In this document: one piece after another, positions 16,272-26,163 of the stretch
Position numbering within the stretch: the first letter of the stretch is position 1
Layout: every line of letters starts with the position of its first letter
From: F0422 sp963518085
GTDB taxonomy: Bacteria > Bacillota > Negativicutes > Veillonellales > Veillonellaceae
NCBI GenBank assembly: GCA_963518085.1
Contig: CAUQIB010000002.1
Span: 116,049 to 180,048 of the forward strand
Direction of reading: 5' to 3'
Length of the DNA stretch: 64,000 nucleotides
Notes under the pieces: generated by a model
Database searches by the model: none
What the model saw: the letters and a program-made list of their open reading frames with translations, nothing else
What the model was told of the DNA's origin: nothing
Made by a program: the position numbers and the translations under genes

Positions 16272-19200
16272 CTAGAATTTATATTCGACAGCTATCTTAG
16301 TATAATCACCTAAGTCAAATTTTTCTCCTCCGTATAAAGTATCTCTACTATGAATACCTTTTGCATTAAATGTATAAGATGCATATACATTAACATTCTG
16401 CACTGGTGTATATCTACCTCCTACAGTAAAGCTTTGTACACCATCTAAATAACGATCTGGCAATGAATTAGTTCCATTACCACCGATAAATGATCCATGC
16501 TCAAAGTATTTATAGTCTGCATATGCATTCCAGGAACCAGCATGTTTCTGTTCTGGATGCCCCACATCTAACCGAATCGTCCAGAATTTAGGATATGAAC
16601 CAATGCGTCTACCTTTAGAAGTAATAACACTATTATCATAGGTGTATTGATTTTCACCATTTAAATATTTACCAAAAGATGTTCTATTTTGCCCTATATC
16701 TCCTGACACAGTTAACGTATCAGATGGCTTCCATACTAGTCCTACTCCGATCACATTAGCTATCTGATTATATTGATATACATCATTTCCAGAAGTATTC
16801 ACATACTGCAATGTATGAATCGAATCCTGTATTGATCGCATATACCAAGCTTGTACACCCCAGTGATTATTTATTTGATGTTTGAGTTGTGTAAAGAACG
16901 CTTTATTAACAGATGGAATCGTATCTTGAACAAGTACATTACCAACAATAGGAACACGGTACCCTTCTTGTTCCAATAAGTGTAAAGGAAGTGAACTATT
17001 ATTCTCTGGTTTCCAAAGCTCACTCGCTAACAACAATAAGACCCGTTTAGCTAATGGGGAAATATTACTTTTCACGAATCCAGTCGCTCTAGACCCATTA
17101 GGTAGTTTCTTAGTCAATGTCATCCATGCTGTATCTTTATTCCAAAGCGATGTAATTGCTTTTGCTTTCGCTTCCTCTTGTGTCATACGAACAAATTTGA
17201 AAGCATCAAACTTAGATGAAATGATTCCACCGTACCGTCTACCACGATTCGTCGTTCCCAAATCCTCTAGCACATCATTTCCTAAATAGGTTCCATATCC
17301 ATAAAAATCTGAATGTAATTTATAGGAACCATCCTTTAACAAACCAGAATTAGATACATACCTGGACCAATCCTCTTTATTTTCTCCTACTTGCATTGTT
17401 ACATCCCAAGCTTTTGTAGCATCTTTTTCTAACAATGCTGTATCATTAGAAGCGCTCTTAGTATATACTTGCGGCAAGTCCGTAGTCATATATTCACCTA
17501 CAACTTGACCAGCCGTATTAGTAACAGTCACTTTCCTCCATATGAAACTATTCATATAGTATTGACCACTTCGATCATGTAATTTTTCATACAATTTAGG
17601 GTCATCTTTTTCAATGACCTTCATATATGTATCTATAACTGCTTTTTCCTCTTCTGGAGATTGAGCTGCTTCTAGTTTATCCCGTAGCGTTTTAAAATTA
17701 TTTACATGCACACTACCATCTGCATACTCTCCTGTTAAGCCCGCCTTATCAAATGAACCTTGTCCTAACCATTCATCTTTTGTTGGTGGTCTACTAAATG
17801 ATGTTTTAACAGCATGTGTATAAGCAGAATCGGTAATACCCGTACTACGACGGAAATCTCCATATCCCATTCGTACTTCTGTCATCGGGCTTGACCATAT
17901 GGCTCTCACACCATCATAGGAATCATTAAACCAGTATCCAGTCGTGCCAAGGGCTTCATATAAACGACCAACCGACCATTTCCAGTCATTCTTATGATGA
18001 TTGACTTCTAATCGTTTTACCGTTACTGATTGTATGCCTGCATGCGTTCCAGCATCAATTGACTGTTCTTTTCCCTTATATGATTTAGTCTCTACCGCAA
18101 CATCTATCGAGGTATCTTTAGTCACAGTTCCTTTCACTCCTACCTGTACTGAGGAACTATAACCATGATTAGCCTTTTCTAAATAATTTTTATATGCATC
18201 TCCAATGGTACTTGTTGCTGTCACTCTAGCCTCTGTAGGTTTTTCTTTACCTGTAAAACTACTCCACGCACCATGATAGGACCCGTAAAATGTAAGAGGT
18301 TCTTGGATAGATTCTTGACGGATGAACCAATTCAACGGCGTATTAGAAGCTTTCTGTGATAACCTTGTAATTCCTTGGTAGCTACGTTCACTACTATCCG
18401 CCCCAAATTTCATGTGTAAACCTACTTTATACATTCGCTCTTGATAAGCTTGGGCATCATCACGATGATTAAAGATATTATCAACACCTATGTAGGCAAG
18501 GGAATCTTTTCCTATTTTCTTTTGGATCATAGCATTCCAAATAGCAAAACTTTTACTTTCGTAGGTTTGTTTCCCTTTTTCTGCAAAAGCGTATTGTGAA
18601 TCGCCATTGCCCAAATCATTATGTACATAGTTACCATTATTAGCAATAGTATTACTATCTAACATATGAATATAGTAATCTCCCCAAAGAGATGCTTGCC
18701 AACCAGATTTTTTATTTTCATACTGCAATCCTATATCGATTTTATGTACAGGTTTATTTAATAACTGTGCCGGCATCGTTGGGTCACTGATATTACGAGC
18801 ATGTAAATAGGTATAGCCGAGTCGTGTAGAAAGGTTAGTGTTGAGGGCATATTTTATTTCTCCTTCTACCCCTGTAATTTCAGCTTTCCCTATATTTTTA
18901 AAGCTATAAATCATATCTGGAGGCATCATCCACGTATTCTTACCTGCATCTGGATTAAAATTCATCAACTTCCCGGTAAAATAGGTTGTCATATAATTTT
19001 TTATATCATTATGGAACACCATCATACGACTGTGTAATCGTTTCGTATCATATTCAAAACCAAGGTCTACATTGATAGATTTTTCTGGTTTTAAATTAGG
19101 ATTGCCAATCCAATAATAACCTAACTTACCAACACCAAAATCATATGGCATCCCTGCATACATTTCCCAGTTATAGTATAATTCCCCCATACCTGGTTCT

Positions 19201-20969
19201 GTATAAGCAGTTCCCACATTGGTTTTGATTCGATAGTTTCTATTTCCATGTACATAATGAGTTAGCCCTAAATTAAATGTCACTGTATTACCGAATAAAT
19301 TACTATTGTCCCATCGAAGGATAGGTGTGAAGAAGGTATTCTTATTTAACTGCCAAAAATCTGAAATGGCAATGTTCATTTTTCTAATATTTGAAGTACC
19401 AATAGTCTGACGATTTCTACGACTTGTTCCCTCTTCTGTAAATGTTTTCCCATGCCATTTTAACGTTTTTGCATCATAGTATCGACGCATAATAATATCA
19501 TCATCTGGCAAATCACCATCCTCATTAGGTGTTCGTAGACTTTCATTTTCAGCACGCAATTCTTCTGCAAATGTATGGATTCTATCTTCATCTTCTACAT
19601 CATTGGTATAATCCTGATAGGTATAGCTAGGAATGACCGCCTTCCCTTGATGATTTTTATACCCATATAATTCATAAGCCTGATCATATTGTGGTATATC
19701 TGCTTCATCACGATACAATGCATAATCATAGACTTTGGAACTAGGCTCACCAACACCTTTATCACTATGAAGATTTTTATCAAAGTCCCATGGATTTATA
19801 TATCTTGTATATATAGATTTCGCACTTTTCAACCGACTACCTGATCCGTTCTCTTCACTATAGCCCACTCGGTAGGATAAAAAATGATGGTTACCTACTT
19901 GTTGATTTAAAGTAGCATTTAATTTCCATTCACGGTGCTTCACATCATCAATATAATGCAACGTATTTTTGCCTTCATAGGGAGAAAAGATAGCGGTGGA
20001 TGAAATCGTTTTATCAAATTCTTTCTGATTATAAATAGATAAATCAACTTTCCAGTCTAGATTTTTTTGATTATTTCCTGCGTATGTAAGTTGATGTCTC
20101 CATCGTTCTATATTTCTTCCATAATGTACTACTGGATCAGGAGCATCATTGGAATGTTTAATATCCCTATTTGTATCTTCCTTCCAATGTGTAGACTGTA
20201 CACTGAAATGATGATTTGCATTGGCATCATACTCAGCATGAAATCCTAGCTCTTTAATATCTCCATAGTATCGTAATGCATTATGCACACTTCCCGATTG
20301 ATTCATGGCCCCTATAAATTCTTTTTGACTATAAATAGGCATAATATCCCGTTTACTACTATATAAAGAAACTCTACCTTTCCCTATATTTCCGGAATTA
20401 GCTCTAATAAATATATTCTTATAAGGTAACACACCATGATCGCCTCTTATTCTACGTCCTTCTACATTCAACTCCAGTTGACTATGTTTAGTCGGTTTTG
20501 CAGTTACAACGTTGATGACGCCCCCCATGGCATTCGCTCCATATTTAGCCGAAGAAGCACCTCTAATAACCTCAATACGATCAATGGACTCTGCACCTAA
20601 ACGTTGCAATTCATCCCCTTGACCTAAATAAGCTTCCATCTCTCCCATCACTGGCTGACCATTAATAAGTATTAGCGTATGACGAGGCTCTGCTCCACGA
20701 ATTGATAGAGCCACTCGACCCATAGCATCTACAGTTCGACTTACCCCAGTTTCAGTAAAAATAATATCTTCCACAGATTTAGCTTGCTTGTTAGCAATAT
20801 CTGCTTTTGAAATCACTGTTGTTGATAAACTTTCATCTTTTAAACTTTCTATAATTGGATTTGCACTTACATATACAGAATCTGCTGTTGCACCTTGCAC
20901 ACTGCTTAATGAAAGTAAACACCAAGATGCTATAGCTCCTGATATCCATGCTCTCTTACTTCTATACAT
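16272..20969 (-). CDS. TonB-dependent outer-membrane receptor with a second C-terminal barrel-like half
   Basis: The 1565-residue protein has a signal peptide (1-27), a TonB-box-like segment (DSVYVSA, about 30-36), and a plug domain (about 40-160) with the family motifs ALSIRGAEPRHTLILING, RIEVIRGASSAKYG and GGVINVV. A 22-strand-type barrel follows, ending around residue 856 with the typical last-strand pattern YKVGLHMKF. That is the normal end of a receptor, but the chain continues for about 710 residues. The extra half has alternating aromatic/polar strands, a helical insert near 1110-1150, and its own terminal strand (KIAVEYKF). I infer a second porin-like barrel or barrel-binding domain. 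A Fur box covers the promoter, implying iron or siderophore/heme uptake. It stands alone, without TonB/ExbBD or ABC genes next to it. Confidence 0.9.
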   Translation of the reverse strand: MYRSKRAWISGAIASWCLLSLSSVQGATADSVYVSANPIIESLKDESLSTTVISKADIANKQAKSVEDIIFTETGVSRTVDAMGRVALSIRGAEPRHTLILINGQPVMGEMEAYLGQGDELQRLGAESIDRIEVIRGASSAKYGANAMGGVINVVTAKPTKHSQLELNVEGRRIRGDHGVLPYKNIFIRANSGNIGKGRVSLYSSKRDIMPIYSQKEFIGAMNQSGSVHNALRYYGDIKELGFHAEYDANANHHFSVQSTHWKEDTNRDIKHSNDAPDPVVHYGRNIERWRHQLTYAGNNQKNLDWKVDLSIYNQKEFDKTISSTAIFSPYEGKNTLHYIDDVKHREWKLNATLNQQVGNHHFLSYRVGYSEENGSGSRLKSAKSIYTRYINPWDFDKNLHSDKGVGEPSSKVYDYALYRDEADIPQYDQAYELYGYKNHQGKAVIPSYTYQDYTNDVEDEDRIHTFAEELRAENESLRTPNEDGDLPDDDIIMRRYYDAKTLKWHGKTFTEEGTSRRNRQTIGTSNIRKMNIAISDFWQLNKNTFFTPILRWDNSNLFGNTVTFNLGLTHYVHGNRNYRIKTNVGTAYTEPGMGELYYNWEMYAGMPYDFGVGKLGYYWIGNPNLKPEKSINVDLGFEYDTKRLHSRMMVFHNDIKNYMTTYFTGKLMNFNPDAGKNTWMMPPDMIYSFKNIGKAEITGVEGEIKYALNTNLSTRLGYTYLHARNISDPTMPAQLLNKPVHKIDIGLQYENKKSGWQASLWGDYYIHMLDSNTIANNGNYVHNDLGNGDSQYAFAEKGKQTYESKSFAIWNAMIQKKIGKDSLAYIGVDNIFNHRDDAQAYQERMYKVGLHMKFGADSSERSYQGITRLSQKASNTPLNWFIRQESIQEPLTFYGSYHGAWSSFTGKEKPTEARVTATSTIGDAYKNYLEKANHGYSSSVQVGVKGTVTKDTSIDVAVETKSYKGKEQSIDAGTHAGIQSVTVKRLEVNHHKNDWKWSVGRLYEALGTTGYWFNDSYDGVRAIWSSPMTEVRMGYGDFRRSTGITDSAYTHAVKTSFSRPPTKDEWLGQGSFDKAGLTGEYADGSVHVNNFKTLRDKLEAAQSPEEEKAVIDTYMKVIEKDDPKLYEKLHDRSGQYYMNSFIWRKVTVTNTAGQVVGEYMTTDLPQVYTKSASNDTALLEKDATKAWDVTMQVGENKEDWSRYVSNSGLLKDGSYKLHSDFYGYGTYLGNDVLEDLGTTNRGRRYGGIISSKFDAFKFVRMTQEEAKAKAITSLWNKDTAWMTLTKKLPNGSRATGFVKSNISPLAKRVLLLLASELWKPENNSSLPLHLLEQEGYRVPIVGNVLVQDTIPSVNKAFFTQLKHQINNHWGVQAWYMRSIQDSIHTLQYVNTSGNDVYQYNQIANVIGVGLVWKPSDTLTVSGDIGQNRTSFGKYLNGENQYTYDNSVITSKGRRIGSYPKFWTIRLDVGHPEQKHAGSWNAYADYKYFEHGSFIGGNGTNSLPDRYLDGVQSFTVGGRYTPVQNVNVYASYTFNAKGIHSRDTLYGGEKFDLGDYTKIAVEYKF

Positions 20970-20992
20970 TTACAACACATCCTTTCATAAAT

Positions 20993-21042
20993 TAGTAATG
21001 ATTATCATATTTACTATATGCCTTTCAAATAGGTACTGTCAA
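20993..21042 (-). promoter_or_regulatory. Fur-controlled promoter of the TonB receptor
   Basis: TTGACA (21042-21037), 18-base spacer, TATAGT (21018-21013). Just downstream, across the expected start site, is TGATAATCATTACTA (21007-20993), matching 13 of 15 positions of the Fur 7-1-7 consensus TGATAATNATTATCA. Confidence 0.82.
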
Positions 21043-21112
21043 GAAATAAATCATCCCTCTTATAAATTATTAAGGCTATACAATCTATAATCTGTCAATT
21101 GTAGTATAACAG

Positions 21113-21160
21113 CACAAAAGCCATACCCCTATCTGTTTCCAGATAGGGGTATGACTTTTC
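21113..21160 (-). terminator. Terminator of the M16C protease gene
   Basis: Near-perfect 20-bp stem (AAAAGCCATACCCCTATCTG with one mismatch on the other arm), loop TTTC, and T-rich flank. It lies 40 bases past the stop codon. Confidence 0.9.
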
Positions 21161-21200
21161 TATATCAGCAGTTATATAAACTACTTCTCGTATGTCATGA

Positions 21201-24110
21201 TTATTGTGGCAAGTTACCCACTTTATCAAAGAGTTGTCCTGCTTCTTTGATACGCTGTTCGCTACCCATGACAACGATGTGGTTATCTTGTAGCACTTTT
21301 TCAATGACATCTGCTAATCCTCGTAAGTCTTCTACTGTTGTTTCCAACACTTGTTGACGGAAGGCAGTCATATTTTCTTCATTGGTCTTGCCAAAGTATA
21401 GACTCATAGCACGAGCTCCTTGTAGGAATGGCGTATTAGATACATCTAGTCCACTCATAGTACCAATAATATATTTACGCATTTCTCGTGGAGATAACTC
21501 TAATTCACGCAAATAGGTCGGCAATCCATCGTACACTTGTAAAGTATTTTCTAAATTTGGATCACGGTAAGAACAGAATACCATATTCCCATTATTATGG
21601 AAATTAGCAAAAGCTCCATAGGCTCCACCTTGTACACGAATCAAATTCCATAAATAATCGTAGCGCAACATAGTTTCTAGGACACTCATAGTACCTGTAT
21701 GTGTACCGCCATGATCACGGAAGTTACCACCTTTTGCCACATATTGTACCTTACCAGATGTAGCTAATCCTTCGTTCACATAGGATTGAGTCATAGTTAG
21801 CTGTGCTTCCCAACTATCATCACTCAAAACATTAGTAATATCATCTAAGTGTGCTAAGAAAGTTTCTAGTTCTTCTGTAGTACCTACAAAAGATACTTCC
21901 AAATTATCTTTACGGAATAAACGTTGTTGTACTTTCACCAATTGTTCTGTCACAGCAGCTAATAGTGTTTCATTGTCTAAAACTTCTACTAAACGGCGGA
22001 AATAGCCTAATGTGTCTTGGTCTCTAAATTTACCAACTTTCGATACTTTCGCCATGAGCAAATTAGTAACAATCGTATTACCACGACGGAAGGCTTCTGT
22101 ATCCCAGATGGCTTTTCCTTCTTTTAATAATTCTACAAGACGTTCTTGGCTATCAAATTTTGTGCGCCCTACAATTTCTCCAAGTAGAGATGTTAAATGA
22201 CTAATATTAGATGCTAAAGCTTTACTACGAACGACCGCTAATGGTACAAATGCATCACGTTCATTATGGATAGACACAGGCAATACATCCATCGTATACC
22301 CACCTAAATGTAGATTAATTTGTTTTGCTACTTCTGCATAGGTAAAATGTTCTGTATCTAGTCGACCTAATACATCTGACAATAACTCTGCATAGAATAA
22401 TTCATCTTCTTGCAAAGATTCCATATTGAAGTACAAGCTAACATAATTAATCCCCCGTGCAGGTACATCAATATGATGAACACGAATCCCTTTATGGTCG
22501 ATTTCACGACGTGGCGTTACTTCTACGACTGGAGAAATGTCAGACAACTCTAATAAAGGAATGGTTGCAAGCGCTTCTTCAGAGTCCACAGCTTGTTGTA
22601 TTTCTTTTAATTTCGCTGTTTGGTCGATAATATGGGCAATTTCTTCTTCACTCATATTCGCTTTAATATCTGCCAGTTTAGCAGTCTCTTCTTGTTCTTT
22701 TTTCTCTTGCAATCCTTTTTCAGGGTACAAAGAAACTAAACCTTTATGCGTGTTATCTAAGATATAGGTACGCAACAAATTTTCATAAAAATCAGTAGAT
22801 AAGCCTTCACGAAGTGTTTTCAATACTGGTTCATATTGTAACAGCTCAATAGGATCTTTGTCATATAGCCAATTATCCATCACTCGTAATCCGTAAGCAA
22901 GACCAATTGGTCGTCCTCCGAAATCTGCTTCACGTAAAATGAACTCAATACGATTTAAGGATGCTTCTAATAATTCCTTATCTAAGCCTGCATCCACTAA
23001 TTGGCGTAATGTAGTTTCCACCACTTCTTGCAACTGTGCTTGTTTTTCGATTTCAGAACCAGTTACACTAATTTCAAATAATGGCTGACGAATGCCATCC
23101 ATGTAGGAGCCGCTTACATCACTACCAATATTGGCTTTCACTAAGGCTTCTTTCAACGGTGCTGAGCCAGATGTAAATAAGGCATGATTCAACACTTCAA
23201 ACGCTAAGCTTTGGGTAAACGTCATTTCTGGGAATACATAGGTTAAAGAATGTATGGCTTTACCCTTATCACTTTCATCATTGCCAATACCATATGGGAA
23301 GGATGCTACTACTGGTTCAGATAAAGGCTCTTGCATAGCAATAGTAGAATCTACTTCGATGGCGTGGAAGTTTGACAAATATTCCTTATCGATGAATGCC
23401 AAGGTTTCTTCAATATTCATATCTCCATATAAATAGATATAACTATTAGATGGATGGTAATAAGAATCGTAGAAGGCTTTAAAATTTTCATATGTCAAAT
23501 CTGTAATGTTATCAGGATATCCGCCAGAATCATGACCATAGGTAGTATCGGGATATAACAACTCCATTTTATGATGATCTAATTGAGAATCAGGTGAGGA
23601 GTATACCCCTTTCATCTCGTTGTATACCACACCTTTGTATGTCAATAGATCTTCTGGAGATTCTAACTCGTAATGCCATCCCTCTTGCATCACAATCATC
23701 GGATCCTTAGCTACACGAGGATAGAATACAGCATCTAAATAGACATCCATCAAATTGTGAAAGTCTGCATTATTTTTACTTGCCACTGGATACACTGTTT
23801 TATCAGAGTAAGTCATAGCATTTAAGAATGTGTTCAAAGAACCTTTTACTAGTTCAACAAAAGGCTCTTTTAACGGGAATTTACGAGAACCACATAACAC
23901 AGAATGTTCTAAAATATGAGCTACCCCTGTGCTATCATGTGGGGGTGTACGGAATGCTACATGGAATACTTTATTTGTATCTTCTGTATCAATATATAAC
24001 AAACGTGCACCAGATTGCTCATGGTGTAACATATAGGCTGTGCCATTTACCTCTTGAACAGGCTCAATTCGCTCTACACGAAAGCCTGCATAGACTGTAT
24101 TTAACTTCAT
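21201..24110 (-). CDS. M16C zinc metalloprotease (PreP/Cym1-like)
   Basis: A 969-residue protease of the presequence-protease subfamily, which clears short peptides. The inverted zinc motif HILEH (HxxEH) starts near residue 67, in HILEHSVLCGSRKFPLKEPF, and a distal glutamate is expected about 75 residues later (YNEMKGVYSSPDS). The chain spans two M16 halves plus the M16C-associated linker (ELLEASLNRIEFILREADFGG), giving the usual four-domain clamshell. No signal peptide is seen, so it is probably cytoplasmic. It starts at ATG 24110 with GAGG upstream. Its substrate is unknown; peptide recycling alongside the M18 aminopeptidase at 24794-26107 is a reasonable inference. Confidence 0.92.
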   Translation of the reverse strand: MKLNTVYAGFRVERIEPVQEVNGTAYMLHHEQSGARLLYIDTEDTNKVFHVAFRTPPHDSTGVAHILEHSVLCGSRKFPLKEPFVELVKGSLNTFLNAMTYSDKTVYPVASKNNADFHNLMDVYLDAVFYPRVAKDPMIVMQEGWHYELESPEDLLTYKGVVYNEMKGVYSSPDSQLDHHKMELLYPDTTYGHDSGGYPDNITDLTYENFKAFYDSYYHPSNSYIYLYGDMNIEETLAFIDKEYLSNFHAIEVDSTIAMQEPLSEPVVASFPYGIGNDESDKGKAIHSLTYVFPEMTFTQSLAFEVLNHALFTSGSAPLKEALVKANIGSDVSGSYMDGIRQPLFEISVTGSEIEKQAQLQEVVETTLRQLVDAGLDKELLEASLNRIEFILREADFGGRPIGLAYGLRVMDNWLYDKDPIELLQYEPVLKTLREGLSTDFYENLLRTYILDNTHKGLVSLYPEKGLQEKKEQEETAKLADIKANMSEEEIAHIIDQTAKLKEIQQAVDSEEALATIPLLELSDISPVVEVTPRREIDHKGIRVHHIDVPARGINYVSLYFNMESLQEDELFYAELLSDVLGRLDTEHFTYAEVAKQINLHLGGYTMDVLPVSIHNERDAFVPLAVVRSKALASNISHLTSLLGEIVGRTKFDSQERLVELLKEGKAIWDTEAFRRGNTIVTNLLMAKVSKVGKFRDQDTLGYFRRLVEVLDNETLLAAVTEQLVKVQQRLFRKDNLEVSFVGTTEELETFLAHLDDITNVLSDDSWEAQLTMTQSYVNEGLATSGKVQYVAKGGNFRDHGGTHTGTMSVLETMLRYDYLWNLIRVQGGAYGAFANFHNNGNMVFCSYRDPNLENTLQVYDGLPTYLRELELSPREMRKYIIGTMSGLDVSNTPFLQGARAMSLYFGKTNEENMTAFRQQVLETTVEDLRGLADVIEKVLQDNHIVVMGSEQRIKEAGQLFDKVGNLPQ

Positions 24111-24234
24111 AATACCTCTTTTCTATCTACTAAACATGCAACGGCTCTCCCTAGCGCACTAGTTCAAACCGTTGTTATATATGTATAACATTTTATCATA
24201 ATGCTAACTCATTATATCATGTTCTCATTGAGAA

Positions 24235-24792
24235 TCATAATACAAACAAGTGAATCAGAGCTGCAAAAATCCAGATCAAGGCTCCCCATTTATAGGCTTT
24301 TTTCCCAACGCTAAATTCTATGCCACGACTCATATTATATCTCGTTACTGCATAAGGAATAAGAATGTACAATACCCATGCCAAGACCATGTAGGAAAAC
24401 TCTAATCCATACCGTACATGCGCAGATAGTAACCCTACGATGAATATGGTATCCCAAATCCAGCGATCATAGACCGCCTTAGGTGCTTCTTGTCCTTCTA
24501 AGACGGGGCGTAAATGAGATACTGATACGATTTCAAATACTTGTACAACTCCTATACCTAAAGCTATGGCAAGAATGGTTTGTACAATGGTCACACCATC
24601 AATGCCTAATAAGGAAATATTTCCTGTCACCCCATATACAGCTACCACAATCATACCCAATAATTGTAATGCCTTTGTGATTTCTTCTTTTTGTTGTTCT
24701 TTCACCGTGGTTCGTGCATAGAACATATGTTGAAAGGGTGTAGAAATCCGATTCAATACTAATGCCACAAAAATTGCCATCATAGAAACCAT
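24235..24792 (-). CDS. Membrane protein of unknown function
   Basis: A 185-residue protein with about five hydrophobic spans (near residues 1-20, 44-62, 68-90, 112-128 and 133-150), with a further C-terminal span 166-185. The loop between the first two spans is positively charged (KEQQKEEITKALQ). GGGGAGG lies 7 bases before ATG 24792. The gene follows the M18 aminopeptidase stop by 1 base, so it is in the same transcript. No family recognised. Confidence 0.75.
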   Translation of the reverse strand: MVSMMAIFVALVLNRISTPFQHMFYARTTVKEQQKEEITKALQLLGMIVVAVYGVTGNISLLGIDGVTIVQTILAIALGIGVVQVFEIVSVSHLRPVLEGQEAPKAVYDRWIWDTIFIVGLLSAHVRYGLEFSYMVLAWVLYILIPYAVTRYNMSRGIEFSVGKKAYKWGALIWIFAALIHLFVL

Positions 24793-24793
24793 G

Positions 24794-26107
24794 TTATACC
24801 TCCCCTAAAAATACTGTTAATAAACGATTTAACTCAATTTGGTCATAAGTGCCCATCAGTTCACGTGCAGAGTGCATAGATAACAGTGGTAACCCTACAT
24901 CCATAGTTCGCATCACCAGTTGCGCTGAAGAAATAGAACCTACTGTAGAACCACCTGGAATATCCGAGCGATTCACATAAATCTGATGCTTAATGCCATG
25001 GGTCTCACATAAATCTGTCACAATCGCTTGTGCCACCGCATCTCCTGCATAGGATTGAGAACTAGCAATTTTTAAAACTACACCACCATTCAAAGTTGGA
25101 TAATTAGTAATATCGTTTTTCTCACCATAATTAGGATGATAGCCATGAGCCACATCAGAAGAAATCATAAAGCCTTTTGCAATGTCCGCTTCACAGGCCT
25201 CCTCTGAAAGTCCCAAGGCACGGTACACTCGGCGCACTACATTTGGTAATAACAGGGAGGCACCCCCTTGTTTTGTACGACTGCCCACCTCTTCGTTATC
25301 AAATAGGAATACCATACGAATCCCTGTAGCATTTTGTTCTTTCGCACTTATAATGCCTTGCAGGCAAGCATAACAGGATGTAAGATTATCTAACCGTGGA
25401 GCACTGATATATTCCGCATCAAAGCCTACCGTTTCCACTGTATCTGTATTATATACGGTTAACTCATAGGATAAAATATCTGCCGGTTCACAGCCGATGT
25501 CTTCGGCCAATAAAGCTTTTAATACGGTCTTGTCATCTTCATAGTCTGCACCTACACCACGCATTAAAATAAGTGGTAACATTTCTTTTTGCTTGTTAAA
25601 GACAGCCTTTTCGTTGACTGTACGATTCATATGGATAGCTAAACTAGGGATAGTAGCCACCGGTTTTGCCATATCTACATAGTGCGTCTCTAGTTCTAGA
25701 CCTTCGCCTTTTGTCACTACTACACCAGCTAAGGACAATGGCCTATCAAACCAAGTATATTGAATTAATCCGCCATAGCTTTCTACATTAAGCTTACCAT
25801 AGCCTTTGTCAGTAATCATCGGATTAGGCTTCACCCGGAACCCTGGAAAATCGGTATGGGCAGACGCAATACGCAATGTCTCTCTAGGGTTTTCTCCAAT
25901 ATGGAATGCCACCAAAGTGGTACCATATACATCAATCACATAATCTCCTGCAGTTAAGTCCCATTCTTCATCCATGGATAAAGGCGTAAAGCCTTGTTCT
26001 TCTAGTCGTCGATAAGACTCCTCCACCGTATGATACGGTGATGTGGAGCTTTCAATATACTCAAAAAAGTCAGCGTACATAGCTGTTACTTCGTTTTGTT
26101 CACACAT
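24794..26107 (-). CDS. apeB: M18 family aminopeptidase
   Basis: M18 aminopeptidases are dodecameric di-zinc enzymes that remove N-terminal residues, often acidic ones. The 437-residue chain shows the metal-site regions AHTDFPGFRVKP (His ligand), SAPRLDNLTS (Asp bridging zinc), DNEEVGSRTKQGG (catalytic Glu and Glu ligand), SSDVAHGYHPNY (Asp ligand) and MHSARELMG near the C-terminus (His ligand). All are in the normal order. ATG 26107 has AGGAGG 5 bases before it; the frame upstream to 26161 overlaps a terminator hairpin and is not coding. It is cytoplasmic and probably works in peptide catabolism. Confidence 0.95.
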   Translation of the reverse strand: MCEQNEVTAMYADFFEYIESSTSPYHTVEESYRRLEEQGFTPLSMDEEWDLTAGDYVIDVYGTTLVAFHIGENPRETLRIASAHTDFPGFRVKPNPMITDKGYGKLNVESYGGLIQYTWFDRPLSLAGVVVTKGEGLELETHYVDMAKPVATIPSLAIHMNRTVNEKAVFNKQKEMLPLILMRGVGADYEDDKTVLKALLAEDIGCEPADILSYELTVYNTDTVETVGFDAEYISAPRLDNLTSCYACLQGIISAKEQNATGIRMVFLFDNEEVGSRTKQGGASLLLPNVVRRVYRALGLSEEACEADIAKGFMISSDVAHGYHPNYGEKNDITNYPTLNGGVVLKIASSQSYAGDAVAQAIVTDLCETHGIKHQIYVNRSDIPGGSTVGSISSAQLVMRTMDVGLPLLSMHSARELMGTYDQIELNRLLTVFLGEV

Positions 26108-26116
26108 AATTCCTCC

Positions 26117-26157
26117 TATGAAAAATACCATAGGTACAACGTACACTATGGTATTGT
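26117..26157 (-). terminator. Terminator hairpin of mrp within the apeB leader
   Basis: Stem AATACCATAG/CTATGGTATT with inner GTAC/GTAC helix, followed by five T on the minus strand. It ends 10 bases before the apeB ribosome site, so it may act as an attenuator as well as a terminator. Confidence 0.8.
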
Positions 26158-26163
26158 CCACGC

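Noticed and set aside
20067..20249. Plus-strand ORFs inside the TonB receptor
   Set aside because: Shadows of the receptor frame, with no ribosome sites and low-quality composition.
24220..24234. TTCTCATTGAGAA palindrome upstream of the M16C gene as a regulator site
   Set aside because: Perfect but short, and a promoter around it could not be placed; it lies far from the start codon.
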